From positions 4,960,001 to 5,024,000 of the forward strand of contig CM060200.1 in the NCBI GenBank assembly GCA_030562195.1: a stretch of 64,000 bases of DNA. The letters are read 5' to 3'. Below the pieces are notes generated by a model, which saw only the letters and a list, made by a program, of their open reading frames with translations, made no database searches and was not told the origin of the DNA. This DNA comes from Nipponacmea schrenckii. Its lineage: Eukaryota > Mollusca > Gastropoda > Lottiidae. Made by a program: the position numbers and the translations under genes. This document shows, piece by piece, positions 12,601 through 22,235 of the stretch (position 1 is the first letter of the stretch; every line of letters begins with the position of its first letter).

Positions 12601-12909
12601 AGAAATGGTAGATGTACTGTAGGATGTATTAATGGTAGATATGGTAATAATTGTGATGGTAATTGTAGTACAGGTTGTAAGAATGGTAAATGTAATAGAA
12701 ATGATGGTAGATGTACTGTAGGATGTATTAATGGTAGATATGGTAATAAGTGTGATGGTAATTGTAGTACAGGTTGTAAGAATGGTAAATGTAATAGAAA
12801 TGATGGTAGATGTATCTCTGGTTGTATTTCTGGTAAATCAGGGTGGAGTTGTACTGAAGATTGTAGTAAAAACTGTACTATATGTAGCCAGCATGACAAC
12901 AAGGATTGT
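6625..12909 (+). CDS. 5' half of FTP-lectin/EGF receptor phosphatase (copy G1, frameshifted)
   Basis: Exons: 6625-6694 (signal peptide MDRSINIFILLYLIIINVLN..., ends phase 1), 9357-9567 and 10187-10426 (FTP/F-type-lectin domain), 11006-12909 (EGF array, open into the gap). The protein would be a secreted or type I membrane receptor; its phosphatase half is not joined here, but the family carries one. Exon 2 has one extra A near its 5' end (gtgaacaaaaatg against gtgaacacaatg in the copies at 16919 and 49534). Splicing from the phase-1 signal exon would therefore shift frame and meet TGA within about 15 codons. This is either a young pseudogene or a homopolymer sequencing error, because exons 3 and 4 stay open and phase-compatible. 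The start is chosen on the conserved MDRS-x signal exon. Confidence 0.75.
6695..9356 (+). other. Intron 1 of copy G1, with SINE
   Basis: Long AT-rich intron between gtaag at 6695 and tttaag at 9356. An ORF at 6811-7098 is matched in contig 3 (46711-46947) with indels and is not a gene. Compared with contig 2, the segment about 7640-8280 replaces the stretch that there carries an additional FTP module (19303-18373). Confidence 0.5.
7216..7472 (+). mobile_element. Degenerate tRNA-derived SINE
   Basis: This is a shorter relative of the SINE at 3981-4344, in + orientation. It has a B-box-like gagttcaatcc, then aaaggtctagatgaactttcgg, cccggttccccttgtcagtgatgcagg, and ends gtaagacgtaaaactccattt. 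Flanking tttataacca(c/t)t on both sides suggests a target-site duplication. The central core is deleted. An orthologous insertion lies at 47145-47397, so it entered before the two intron copies separated. Confidence 0.65.
9357..9567 (+). CDS. G1 exon 2: FTP/F-type lectin domain, N-terminal part
   Basis: Encodes NVAVGKTTNQSS, LAVDG, CSHT, NWWCVDL and IYNRNT, the hallmarks of the fucolectin/tachylectin-4/pentraxin (FTP) fold related to F5/8 type C. The His of CSHT is followed after exactly 26 residues by the Arg of NRN, matching the F-type lectin HX26R spacing, but the next RXD aspartate is Thr. The reading frame from 9357 is the wrong phase relative to the signal exon because of the extra A. 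It ends phase 1 at gtgagt. Confidence 0.8.
10017..10146 (+). repeat. Two partial tandem copies of the start of FTP exon 3
   Basis: At 10017-10040 and 10116-10146, just upstream of the true exon at 10187, the 5' end of the exon is repeated. Each fragment has an upstream ttatag or ttacag acceptor and ends ataaga|gtaagt. Because the genuine exon also contains AGAGTAAGTTC, each fragment looks like a 24-31 nt micro-exon with both splice sites. Comparable single fragments sit at 16236-16205 (-) and about 50213-50262. Confidence 0.6.
10187..10426 (+). CDS. G1 exon 3: FTP/F-type lectin domain, C-terminal part
   Basis: Encodes QERLQSFEIRVSSNG, CYKDTST, NINSCNQ, GRYVYISVEN and LTLCEVEIFE, the C-terminal strands of the FTP domain including the conserved GRYV and LCEVE motifs. 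Acceptor ttacag, donor gagA|gtaagt, phase 1 at both ends. It is one codon shorter than the versions at 18615, 16162 and 50282 (one Thr missing in the TSTTL stretch). Confidence 0.85.
10466..10606. mobile_element. Fold-back MITE in FTP intron, copy 1
   Basis: About 40-bp inverted ends (attattatggatatactacttc... against ...gaagtagtatatctataatag) surround a short AT-rich middle. It sits in the intron after FTP exon 3. Equivalent copies are at 18205-18337, 15760-15904 and 50565-50706, always after an FTP C-terminal exon, so it travels with the module. Confidence 0.6.
11006..12909 (+). CDS. G1 exon 4: intronless MEGF-type EGF array (about 15 repeats)
   Basis: Starting at tttttag|AG, a single frame is open for 634 codons to the gap. 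Units follow the pattern C-x-x-x-C-x-x-G/Q-C-x(4-6)-G-x-C-x-x-C-x(2)-G-Y/W-x-G-x-x-C, as in multiple-EGF (MEGF10-like) ectodomains. A 99-bp unit (12613-12711) is repeated at 12712-12810 with a single base difference seen. Codon use is strongly skewed to TGT and AAT, giving long false ORFs in every other frame. The exon runs into the N gap after QHDNKDC. Family role is extracellular ligand recognition or spacing; no transmembrane segment is reached. Confidence 0.85.
12613..12810 (+). repeat. 99-bp tandem duplication of one EGF unit
   Basis: Two adjacent units, 12613-12711 and 12712-12810, both begin TGTACTGTAGGATG and encode CTVGCINGRYGN(N/K)CDGNCSTGC... They differ at one base (AAT/AAG). Contig 2 breaks off in the same unit near 13410. 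Such near-identical repeats are a plausible reason for the assembly gap. Confidence 0.85.
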
Positions 12910-13409
12910 NNNNNNNNNNNNNNNNNNNNNNNNNNNNNNNNNNNNNNNNNNNNNNNNNNNNNNNNNNNNNNNNNNNNNNNNNNNNNNNNNNNNNNNNNNN
13001 NNNNNNNNNNNNNNNNNNNNNNNNNNNNNNNNNNNNNNNNNNNNNNNNNNNNNNNNNNNNNNNNNNNNNNNNNNNNNNNNNNNNNNNNNNNNNNNNNNNN
13101 NNNNNNNNNNNNNNNNNNNNNNNNNNNNNNNNNNNNNNNNNNNNNNNNNNNNNNNNNNNNNNNNNNNNNNNNNNNNNNNNNNNNNNNNNNNNNNNNNNNN
13201 NNNNNNNNNNNNNNNNNNNNNNNNNNNNNNNNNNNNNNNNNNNNNNNNNNNNNNNNNNNNNNNNNNNNNNNNNNNNNNNNNNNNNNNNNNNNNNNNNNNN
13301 NNNNNNNNNNNNNNNNNNNNNNNNNNNNNNNNNNNNNNNNNNNNNNNNNNNNNNNNNNNNNNNNNNNNNNNNNNNNNNNNNNNNNNNNNNNNNNNNNNNN
13401 NNNNNNNNN
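12910..13409. other. Assembly gap 1 (500 N)
   Basis: Exactly 500 Ns, so a placeholder length. To the left is an EGF array on +, to the right an EGF array on -, giving a mirror-image junction within the same repeat type. Confidence 0.99.
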
Positions 13410-14936
13410 TACCATCATTTCTATTACATGTACCATTCTTACAACCTGTACTACATTTACCATCACACTTATTACCATATCTACCATTAATACATCCTAC
13501 AGTACATTTACCATTTCTATCACAAGTTGATTGATCTTTACCTGGTAAACATCCTGTACTACATGTTTCATTACAATAATTACCAAATGATCCTGATTTA
13601 CATGATTCACAATGTCCAGAATCCTGATCACAATTACCAAGACAACTGATTGGGCACTTCTCGGTACATTTGTTTCCATAATAGCCATCTTTACAACTTG
13701 TACATCTTCCTGTATCTTGACCACATCCATGGATACAATTATCATTACATTTAGTTTGACATTGACTACCATACCATCCTGTCTTACAACTTGTACATTG
13801 ATTATTATATCTATTACAACTAATACAGTTATCTAGACAGGTATCCTGACAGTAAGTACCTTTATAACCATCTATACAACCAGTTGTACAAGTTACTGAT
13901 CTAGATTGTGAGAGAGAACATTTAATCTGTATACAATTAGAACTACATTTATTATTACAGGTATCACCATACCAGGTATCTTTACAACCAGAGTAACATT
14001 TACCATTAGTTTTATAACAAGTAGTAGAAATATGATATTTACAATTAGCTGAACATTTCTTTTCACATTTATCTCCCCAGTAATAATTCTTACATTCACT
14101 ACAATATCCATTGTTCTTATCACATTTAACATGTCTACAGTTTGTAGGACATTGTGTCTGACATTTTATACCCCAATAACCATCATTACATTCTTCACAA
14201 TCACCATTATTCTGGGTACATCCACCCTTACAATTGGTAGGACATGGTTTATCACATTTATCACCATAATAACCAGAAATACATCCACCACTATAACAAG
14301 ATCCGTTATTCTGTTGACATCCCTGATTACATTTATTACAGTTGTTATTACATTTCAGACCCCAAAACCCCTTTTTACATCCACCAATACAGTTACCATT
14401 ACTCTTCTGACAGTCACCATTACAATTGGTAGGACACTGTTCATCACACTTATCACCATAATAACCAGAAATACATCCACCACTATTACAATATCCGTTA
14501 TCCTGTTGACATCCCTGGATACATTTATTACAGTTTTTATTACATTTCAGACCCCAGTAACTCTTTTTACATCCACCAATACAGTTACCATTACTCTTCT
14601 GACATCCGTTATTACAGTTTCTACAGGACTTCCTACAATGATAACTCCAATATTCTTGTTTACATTCTGTACATATACCATCAGTTTGTTGACATTGATT
14701 ACAGTTTATTTCACATTGTGTGTTACAAGTATTACCTCGGTATCCTGGTTTACATCCATTGATACAATAACCGTCACTTTGTCGACATCCACCATTACAA
14801 TTGATAGGACAGGGTGTATCACATTTATCACCATAATAACCAGTAATACAATTGTTACAGATACCATTAGAATCACAGCCATCTTTACAATTACTTCCAC
14901 ATTCTACAGCACTGTCGGTTGATCTAACTTTATTCT
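13410..14936 (-). CDS. G2 EGF-array exon
   Basis: Acceptor ttttcag then AGAATAAAGTTAG; codon-by-codon reading is open for about 509 codons to the gap. Repeats of about 33-45 residues with regular Cys spacing (for example CNNCITGYYGDKC, CISGYYGDKCDEQC) indicate MEGF-type EGF modules. Order and content parallel G1 and G5, but internal unit numbers differ. Many overlapping + and - ORFs here are frame shadows. Confidence 0.85.
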
Positions 14937-17900
14937 CTGAAAATTTGTTGTTATTGCAAACGTAGTGTAAGGGAATATTAATAAGCTAGCAATATATATT
15001 GAGAAGACTAATCGTTTATAAAAACGGGGATTATTGGAAAGGAGAAGATCGTTTGAATAGGAAATGAGAATTGACTAACTACTCACATCCTATGGCGCAG
15101 TATGTGGTTCAAAATAGAATCAAAATGAAATTGTATTAATTTTTAAAATCACGTCGTCATTTCTTAGGTAGAAGTGACAAATCCTATAAAATTGAAGTAT
15201 TTTTACGTGTAATATCACCTTATTTTACTTTTTTACTATTTACTTTTTGCAATTTTAGTCTTCCTAGAACGTTATGTAGACTATAGACTATATTAACTGA
15301 ATCGTAATCCTCGGATCGTAATTTTATACATTGAATATTACGGAAATTAAATTAGACCACTCCAATTCACACGTGTATTCAATTTCATTTTATTTGTTGT
15401 TTAAGACTATATTATTTGAGAATAGATTATAAAATGTTCAGTGTAAACTGTCCCATCCATTTTATGAATGATTTCAGAAATATCATTACACTGTTGACTT
15501 TCCAAATGATTTGCAGTGTAAGAAATACGAGATTTCACTAGATCTAATAAAGCAGAAATGTCACACATTCTACTATTAACTATTAAATAAATATCTGAAT
15601 CTTAAAATATGGTAAAATAGAATAATTGTTTGGAGGAAATACACCAAGTTTTCTTTGAGTAGTTAATTTTCTTTCAGAAATACGAAATTTTTTTTTATTT
15701 TTTTAAGTTATATAAAGAACTAGAGGTGTAATCTTTGAATGACATTTAGAATAACAACTAACACTATTATAGATATACTACTTTTCTTTAATTTAAGCAT
15801 CGTTTCAATTTACCCACATGAATAAAGATATCTTTATTAAGCAATAATGATAAGAAAACAAGAATAACGTTTCTTAAATTAAAAAGAAGTTTATATCACT
15901 ATAGATTTAAAAAACTTACCCTCAAATATTTCTACTTCACAGAGTGTAAGATATTTGTCTCCTCTATTGGGATTTTCTACACTAATATATACATATCTAC
16001 CATTAAACTGTACTGGTGATTGATTACAACTATTTATATTGTAGATATCTTGTAATGTTGTACTAGTATCTTTATAACAAACTGTAGATTGTTGATATCC
16101 ATTATAATTACATGTACCATTAGAACTTACTCTTATCTCGAAACCTTGTAATCTCTCTTGATCTGTAATATAAACATAATTATGCATCTACCATTAGAAC
16201 TTACTCTTATCTCAAAACCTTGTAATCAGTCTTGGTCTATAAATCACAAAGTTAAGCTTGAGGGTGATAATATATTGTTTCGATTATCCAATACAGTTAC
16301 AAGAAGAAATAAAGCCTTACTTTTCATTATTTTCATAATTTAGATAGATAGCAATTGATATTATCTTGAGTTTGAGACATAAAGCAGTGACTCTATTGGA
16401 ATTTAATCATTATTCAACTTGAGTATTTAATATTCAACCAGTATTTTATTATAAAAATTGAAAAGGAAATCTAATAACTAAGGTAGAAGGGTTTGTCGAT
16501 GACATTTAACAACTGGAAAAGGCTGAGGTTACAACATTTTTTGTACATTCCCAACTTCATAATTATAAATATTCATTATGACTCGTTTATTTTTTATTTT
16601 GTTATGGCTGGATATAGAAATATCATGCTTTGTGTTTACAATCGTGGCCATTGGTTTAAAACTATAAACTAGATCTTATGGATGGTCTGTAAAGAAAGTA
16701 ACAACTCACTTTTTTTTCTGTTGTATATTTTAATGTTTTGAAAATCTATATCTCTCTCTAAATCAACACACCACCAATTGGTACCATAGTTGTGGGTATG
16801 GGAACAAGTTCTTTTATTAAAATTACTGTCAGTCTTACCATCTACAGCTAACGGCGAATTGTAATAAATATAATCAGAGCTTTGGTTGGTTGTTTTTCCT
16901 ACAGCAACATTGTGTTCACCTTAAATGAGCAAATATTTTATGATTTCCCCAATATTAAACACCCCATCTTTTAATTCGTAAAATTATATACAAACAATAA
17001 AGATAAAACAACACCAATTATAATATAATAAGTAATATAAAATTTAGATTTATATACAAATCTAGTTCCTTTTTATTGGAAGTGTACTGGGATTTACTTT
17101 TCATTGATAGTATTGTAAATGGGAAAATTAAAAATGAAATTCGTTAGACAGATATAAAGACCACTATAAGTAACTATGGTTGTCATCAATTCTTGGTGAA
17201 ATGAAACAATTTTAATCCATTATCGAGAGAATAAGTTGTTATTTAATCCATATGCAATATATATATATAATGTTCATATAATAAAAGTTATGTATTCATA
17301 CATAACTAGATTTATACGACAAATAAAAACAAACAAACAATAAAAGCTATGTTATTCATGCATATTCAGTACTCTAATGACTAGTCACGTGGAACTCAGC
17401 CTATCATCATGTCAAGTGCAGTATTAAGATTATGCCTTAACCAAACGTAGCCCATACATTCCTACAGGATTCGCCTTTTGAATAGGATCGAAATATAAAA
17501 GTGAGTACCCTAATAAAATATTCCTTAAATTGAAATCGGGTAGCTCTAGGGTTTAAAATTACTACGCCTATCATGTCTAACGAACTCAAGCCACAATGAT
17601 TGGTTATAGGTCTTAGTTTATATGGCATCTGGCTACTTACTAGGATATTAGGTGATGCATTATCGATTTCAATTTCAATCGATGCGAAGTCAAGTATATT
17701 TGTATAGGGGAAAATAATATTGCAATTGACAGATCGGAACAGAGAATAGCTCCTGATATTTTGAGCTTGGCATTCCTAGTGCAAGAATGATCCGGTGTTA
17801 AATATTTGTGGTAAAATCTTGTAGATCCCCACTTAAGGCAGAAGACTAAAATTATTCTTTGTAAATTATTTGTTTGTTATATTATTGTTCAGCGTGTAAG

Positions 17901-20096
17901 TTACAAATCTGATATATTTTCTGCAGTTCCATTTTCATGTTTACACAATTTATCTTCTTTTTTCAAAATGTATTTTAATTAATGAATTGGATAGATACAT
18001 TAAATTAGATAATTACAAATATTTGTATTTGTTAAATATCAAACTTTTGCTTGGATGTCACCGCCTAAAATGATTTTCTCTCATTATTGTCATTATCATT
18101 CAGTTTACAGGAAAGTAATTTTTCTATTTTGAAGATTTACTTATGTATCATATCAATTTACATACTGATAAAGCGGTGACCATTTTCGATTCAAATATTC
18201 AACCAACACTATTATAGATATACAACTTCTCTTTAATTTAAGCAACGTTTCAATTTACCTACAGGAATCTTTATCAAGCATGGAAAAAGAATAACTTTAC
18301 TTAAATTAAAGAGAAGTAGTATATCCATAATAATGTTTCTTGTTATATAACTAAAGAATAAAAATAACTTACTCTCAAATATTTCTACTTCACAGAGTGT
18401 AAGATATTTGTCTCCTCTATTGGGATTCTCTACACTTATATATACATATCTACCATTAAACTGTACTGGTGATTGATTACAACTATTTATATTGATGATA
18501 TCTTGTACTGTTGTACTAGTATCTTTATAACAAACTGTAGATTGGTTATATCCATTATAATTACAACTACCATTAGAACTTACTCTTATCTCAAAACCTT
18601 GTAATCTTTCTTTGACTATAAATCAAAAAGTTAAGTTTAAAGGTGATAATATATTGTTTCGATTATCCAATACAGTAACATGAAGAAATAAAGCGTTACT
18701 TCTTTATTTTCATAATTTAAATGGACGGCAATTGTGTCTCAAACACAAGATAATTGATATTATCTTGTGTTTGAGACACAAGCCAGTGACTCTGTTGGAA
18801 TTTAACCTATATTCAACTTTAGATCAACCAGTATTTGCTGACAACAATTTAAAAGGAAATCGAATAACAAACGTTGAAGAGTTTGTCGATATAATGGATA
18901 AGGCTGCCATTACAACATTTTTTGTACATTCTCAACTTTATAATTATAAATATTCATTATGACTCGTTTATTTTTTGTTTTGTTTGGGCTAAATGTGTAA
19001 ATAACATGCTTTGTGTTTACAAATCGTGGCCATTGGTTTAAATTATGAACTAGATCTTGTGAATGGTCTGTAAAGAAAGTAAAAACTCACGTGTATTTCT
19101 GTTATATATTTTAATGTTTTGAAAATCTACATCTCTTTGTAAATCAACACACCACCAATTGGTACCAGTATTATCAGTATGACTACAAGATCCATTTTCA
19201 AATTCATTGTCGATAGTTCCATCTACAGCTAACGATGAATTACCACCATGATTAAAAGTAGTACTTTGTTTGGTTGGTTTTAGTAAAGCAACATTGTCTT
19301 CACCTAAAATAAACAGTATCAATTTATGTAATGTCGTATCACTCTAAGGTGATGTAAGAAGTAAGAAGACTCCTGTCCTATTACATTTTATTCTAAGAGA
19401 CTTCTACCTACGTCGTCATTTTTCAGTCCATATAACAAGTGTCCAAAAGAAACGATACCACCTGTTTAAAACAACATAAAGGAAAAAACTAAACAATGTA
19501 GAAGTTGAGGATTTGTGTTATGTTTTTTTTTTGTATCAGTATGTTGTTCCGGTGTCGAGGCGTGAAGAGCAGTCCGTGGTAGGGATGTCGTGATCGGATA
19601 CCGTCCTGTCGTAGTCTCCTGTAGACGGTCTGTCGACTGATCCTGCTGTTGCTGTTAAGGTACGTTTCCTCAGGTGTAGTATCCGTATGTAACAATCTTA
19701 ACGGGGCGTGACTGCTTGTGTCTTCCACTCTTGGGCCTGACGTGACCGCTGCATCAACCTTCTGATAGTGATGCGTATGCAGCACAACTTTCCTACGACT
19801 TGATGATTGTGGTCATAGTTTACAAAATTATAATCTAAATTTTATGAAACCTGATAAAGTAACGAGAGGCATTCGGGTAAAAATTCAATGCAATGAAAAC
19901 ATTCTTCCATTCTCTGAACTTTGCAGCAGTTTTAAGACCAATCTTTTTTCCGGAGATACTAGAATACGTGCTCATGATATTTTGAACAATTGAAATAAAT
20001 TCTATAGAAAGGAAATATTTTCTTACCTCTAACAGGATTCAAAACGTTGATGATAATCAGATACAAAAGAATGAATATATTTATGCTTCTATCCAT
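13410..20096 (-). CDS. 5' half of FTP2-EGF receptor phosphatase (copy G2)
   Basis: Read on -: signal exon 20096-20027 (MDRSINIFILLYLIIINVLN...), FTP-1 exons 19303-19091 and 18615-18373, FTP-2 exons 16919-16710 and 16162-15920, EGF exon 14936 to the gap at 13410. All junctions are phase 1 with GT-AG sites, so the frame stays open throughout. This is the only head with two FTP modules. The product should be a secreted or membrane receptor ectodomain; transmembrane and phosphatase parts would lie beyond the gap. Signal start, FTP and EGF identities are clear; continuity into a phosphatase is inferred from the family. Confidence 0.85.
14937..15919 (-). other. Intron between FTP-2 and EGF exons
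   Basis: AT-rich intron of G2 with no gene. It contains the fold-back MITE copy at 15760-15904. The middle (about 15100-15700) is not matched in the shorter introns of G1 and G5, so contig 2 has a private insertion or replacement there. Confidence 0.5.
15760..15904. mobile_element. Fold-back MITE in FTP intron, copy 3
   Basis: Inverted ends aacactattatagatatactac... and ...ttaaattaaaaagaagtttatat match the copies at 10466, 18205 and 50565, with more divergence in the right arm. Confidence 0.55.
15920..16162 (-). CDS. G2 FTP-2 domain, C-terminal exon
   Basis: 243 nt, phase 1 to phase 1, from attacag|AT to gagG|gtaagt. It encodes QERLQGFEIRVSSNG, CYKDTSTTLQ, GRYVYISVENPN and LTLCEVEIFE. It joins to the EGF exon in frame (E-E-N-K-V). 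A micro-exon-like duplicate of its first 32 nt sits upstream at 16236-16205. Confidence 0.85.
16710..16919 (-). CDS. G2 FTP-2 domain, N-terminal exon
   Basis: 210 nt, phase 1 to phase 1. It encodes GEHNVAVGKTTNQSS, LAVDGKTD, CSHT, NWWCVDL and IYNR, then KKK from an A8 run where other copies read NT or NA before the donor gtgagt. The 8-A run preserves phase. His to Arg spacing (HX26R) of F-type lectins is kept; the aspartate of RXD is replaced. Confidence 0.85.
18205..18337. mobile_element. Fold-back MITE in FTP intron, copy 2
   Basis: Same inverted ends as the other three copies, located after FTP-1. Its presence after both FTP modules of G2 means the MITE was already there when the module duplicated, or was copied with it. 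Confidence 0.6.
18373..18615 (-). CDS. G2 FTP-1 domain, C-terminal exon
   Basis: 243 nt, phase 1 at both ends: tttatag|TC ... gagA|gtaagt. It encodes KERLQGFEIRVSSNG, YNGYNQS, CYKDTSTTVQD, GRYVYISVENPN and LTLCEVEIFE. The exon joins FTP-2 in frame as ...FES-EHNV. Confidence 0.85.
18732..18781. repeat. Perfect 23-bp hairpin with 4-nt loop
   Basis: TTGTGTCTCAAACACAAGATAAT is followed by TGAT and then its exact reverse complement. Other copies of this intron (near 9876, 16360 and 50067) have only one arm, so the second arm arose locally in this copy. Confidence 0.85.
19091..19303 (-). CDS. G2 FTP-1 domain, N-terminal exon
   Basis: 213 nt, phase 1 to phase 1. It encodes GEDNVALLKPTKQST, SSLAVDGTID, CSHTDNTGTNWWCVDL and IYNRNT. 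It is the most divergent FTP N-half in the window (LLKPTK against VGKTTN), consistent with an older module. The CSHT histidine and the Arg 27 positions later are kept. Confidence 0.85.
19489..19800 (-). mobile_element. Tc1/mariner-type transposase fragment
   Basis: On - the frame encodes SRISRQTVYRRLRQDGIRS followed by a TPRHR segment. This matches the second helix-turn-helix and linker region of Tc1-like transposases. The N-terminal part is frameshifted and no DDE catalytic region is present, so it is a dead remnant in intron 1 of G2. It is absent from the equivalent introns of G1 and G5. Confidence 0.65.
20027..20096 (-). CDS. G2 signal-peptide exon
   Basis: ATG at 20096-20094, 23 codons plus one base. 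MDRS is followed by a hydrophobic core INIFILLYLIIINVLN and PVR, a typical secretory signal. Donor G|gtaag, phase 1. Nearly identical exons at 6625 and 46556, and a diverged one at 62073, support the start. Confidence 0.85.
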
Positions 20097-20201
20097 GATG
20101 TTTAAAAATCTGCATACTGATTGTACTTGAATTAAATTATTATTTAAATCTAACATTTAATGTTCCTGGTCTGGACGAGGAAGTAAAATTAACACCAATA
20201 T

Positions 20202-20229
20202 CCAAATATGGTTACATATGAGTTATATA
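20202..20229 (-). promoter_or_regulatory. Candidate core promoter of G2: TATATAA plus CArG-like box
   Basis: On -, TATATAA (20229-20223) is followed by CCATATTTGG (20211-20202), the same arrangement as upstream of G1 and G5. The start codon is about 105 bp downstream. Confidence 0.4.
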
Positions 20230-20699
20230 CGCCCATATTTAATTTGGACATAAGAGTAAATATCGATGTATGGATGAGATGAGAAACAGGTTTTAGAGTA
20301 TGTGTAATCTAAAGAAATTATGTTATAGGTTATTTTTCAATTTTTCCATTCTTAAAATATGGATACCAGCAAACTTTATCAACCATTGTGTTTCTTAACA
20401 TTAGCACTTATTATTTTGAGATAAACAGCACATCATCATCATTTATTTTCATTAATTTATAAAATAGTTTTCGATTTTGGTTTGGCAGAATCTTGACATG
20501 GCTGACAAGCAGAGACCAGTGATAACACGATCAATTTGACCCTGGTATTCTGTACATTTACACTAAACACTGGTCCAAATTGTGCGCGTGAATGCCATGT
20601 ATCACTTCTTCAAAAGGAGCGCACAACTAGCCATGAGCAAAACCCGCCTAATATCAAAATTAAAAACTAAACAACATAATTGAACATTAACATTGGTAC

Positions 20700-20935
20700 A
20701 TATAATACAAAAGGCCATATTGGCGCACAAAAGCACTGTCCTAAAATACAAAATGTCATATTAACGCACATAATCACCGGCCACAAATACAAAATGCCAT
20801 ACTGGCGGACAAAAGCACAGGCCTCAAATATAAAAGTTTAAAGAACATGTTGGCGTACTAAGGCACCACCCTCAAATATAAAAAAGTAAAGACCTATTGG
20901 TGCACAAAAAGCACCGCTCTCAATTTGATATCAAA
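20700..20935. repeat. Imperfect tandem repeat, about 50-bp units
   Basis: Four to five degenerate units containing (t)tggcgcacaaaagcac...caaatacaaaatg. Shorter versions are at 5905-6045 and 45915-46030, so unit number varies between spacer copies. Confidence 0.6.
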
Positions 20936-21766
20936 TAATCCAAAATCATTATAGAAAACATAAATGACTCTTCTGGTGCTAATAACGGTAATATAATGTC
21001 ATACAAACAAAGGATACGTTAAATTAAGTACACTTAAATGAACATATTAAATCACAAAAATAGCTTCCTAAATAAAAAAAATATAACATCATACAAAAAT
21101 AATATAACCTTGAGTGGTGAAAAACAATACTTAAAATCGGAAAATAAAATAACAATAAATTAAGTAAGCAAGAAAATTTTATTCCAATACAGCTTGCAGT
21201 GTGGCTAAAAAAATAAAGTTTCCTGCAGGTGACAAGTGCACCTCATCAGACAGGAACAGCTGGGGATCTATGGTACATGTATTAAAATCTTATTATGTGA
21301 TATATTTCCCATCAGCTCTACAAAATGCTGTATCAGCATGACTATTAATTCTTTTCCCGCTCGATCCATTACCCCTCAATTCTGAGAGTAGCGCTAATTC
21401 AACATTGGCAAAATTTGTGACCAAAACAACATAGAAGAAGGGAATCTAGAGTGAAGCAGACCAAGGAGTTGGTCAATTAAAGTTAACATTTAACGCATTT
21501 AACGCAAGGGTATGTTGCCAAGATCATTTTCCCACAATAAATAATGATACAACTAGGAGGGGAACAATCATCATTCACAGAAGACAAGTTTTAAATTAAA
21601 GACTCTAAAGCCAAACCACCAAATCCATACCAATGAATGTGTAACCCTAGGGATAAATTGGTTCCACCTGGTTGCTACTTACCATTTTTTCCTGCTCATA
21701 CAGGTAGCGTTATCAAGAGATGCTACGCCTTTGGCTTAATTTTTTTTCAAGAATTTCCATCACAAT

Positions 21767-21913
21767 GTCGCCATTTCAAACTGCGTGCGCATTAAAAATT
21801 GCGATGTTATACGGTCACGTGATAGAAACAAACGAATTATCATCTTGTAGTTTCATTGTATGACCCAGTAACGTCTGAAATTTTTGGATGCGCGCGTAAT
21901 TTGAAATGGCGAC
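21767..21913. repeat. Fold-back repeat with GTCGCCATTTCAAA arms
   Basis: The left arm gtcgccatttcaaactgcgtgcgcat and right arm atgcgcgcgtaatttgaaatggcgac are imperfect inverted repeats around a roughly 90-bp middle containing a CACGTG-bearing segment. The contig 3 counterpart is 44900-45045. Confidence 0.6.
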
Positions 21914-21949
21914 TGGGCGAATGAAATTCTGCAGAGAAAAAAACTTTGA

Positions 21950-22235
21950 TATTAGCTATAGTAGACATGGTAGTAGCTACAGTAGACCTAGTAATAGCTA
22001 TAGTAAACCTGGTAGTAGCTATAGTAGGCATGGTAGTAACTATAGTAGGCATGGTAGTTGCTATAGTAGGCCTTGTAGTAGCTATAGAAGGCATGGTAGT
22101 AGACCTGGTAGTAGCTATGGTAGGCATGTTGGTAGCTGTAGTAGGCCTGGTAGTAGCCATAGTGGATCTGGAAGTAGCTATAGTAGGCATGGTAGTAGAT
22201 ATAGTAGGCCTGGTAGTAGCTATAGAATATATAGT
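21950..22235. repeat. 21-bp minisatellite (GGTAGTAGCTATAGTAGGCAT)
   Basis: About 13 tandem units of 21 bp, alternating ...ggcat and ...gacct or ...gcct variants. The multiple of three keeps ORFs open in several frames (AIVGMVV-type heptads), so these are not genes. Homologous array at 44585-44865; remnants near 2840-3000 and 3940-4440. Confidence 0.85.

Noticed and set aside
12585..13534. ORFs running through the N gap.
   Set aside because: They are artefacts of translating 500 Ns.
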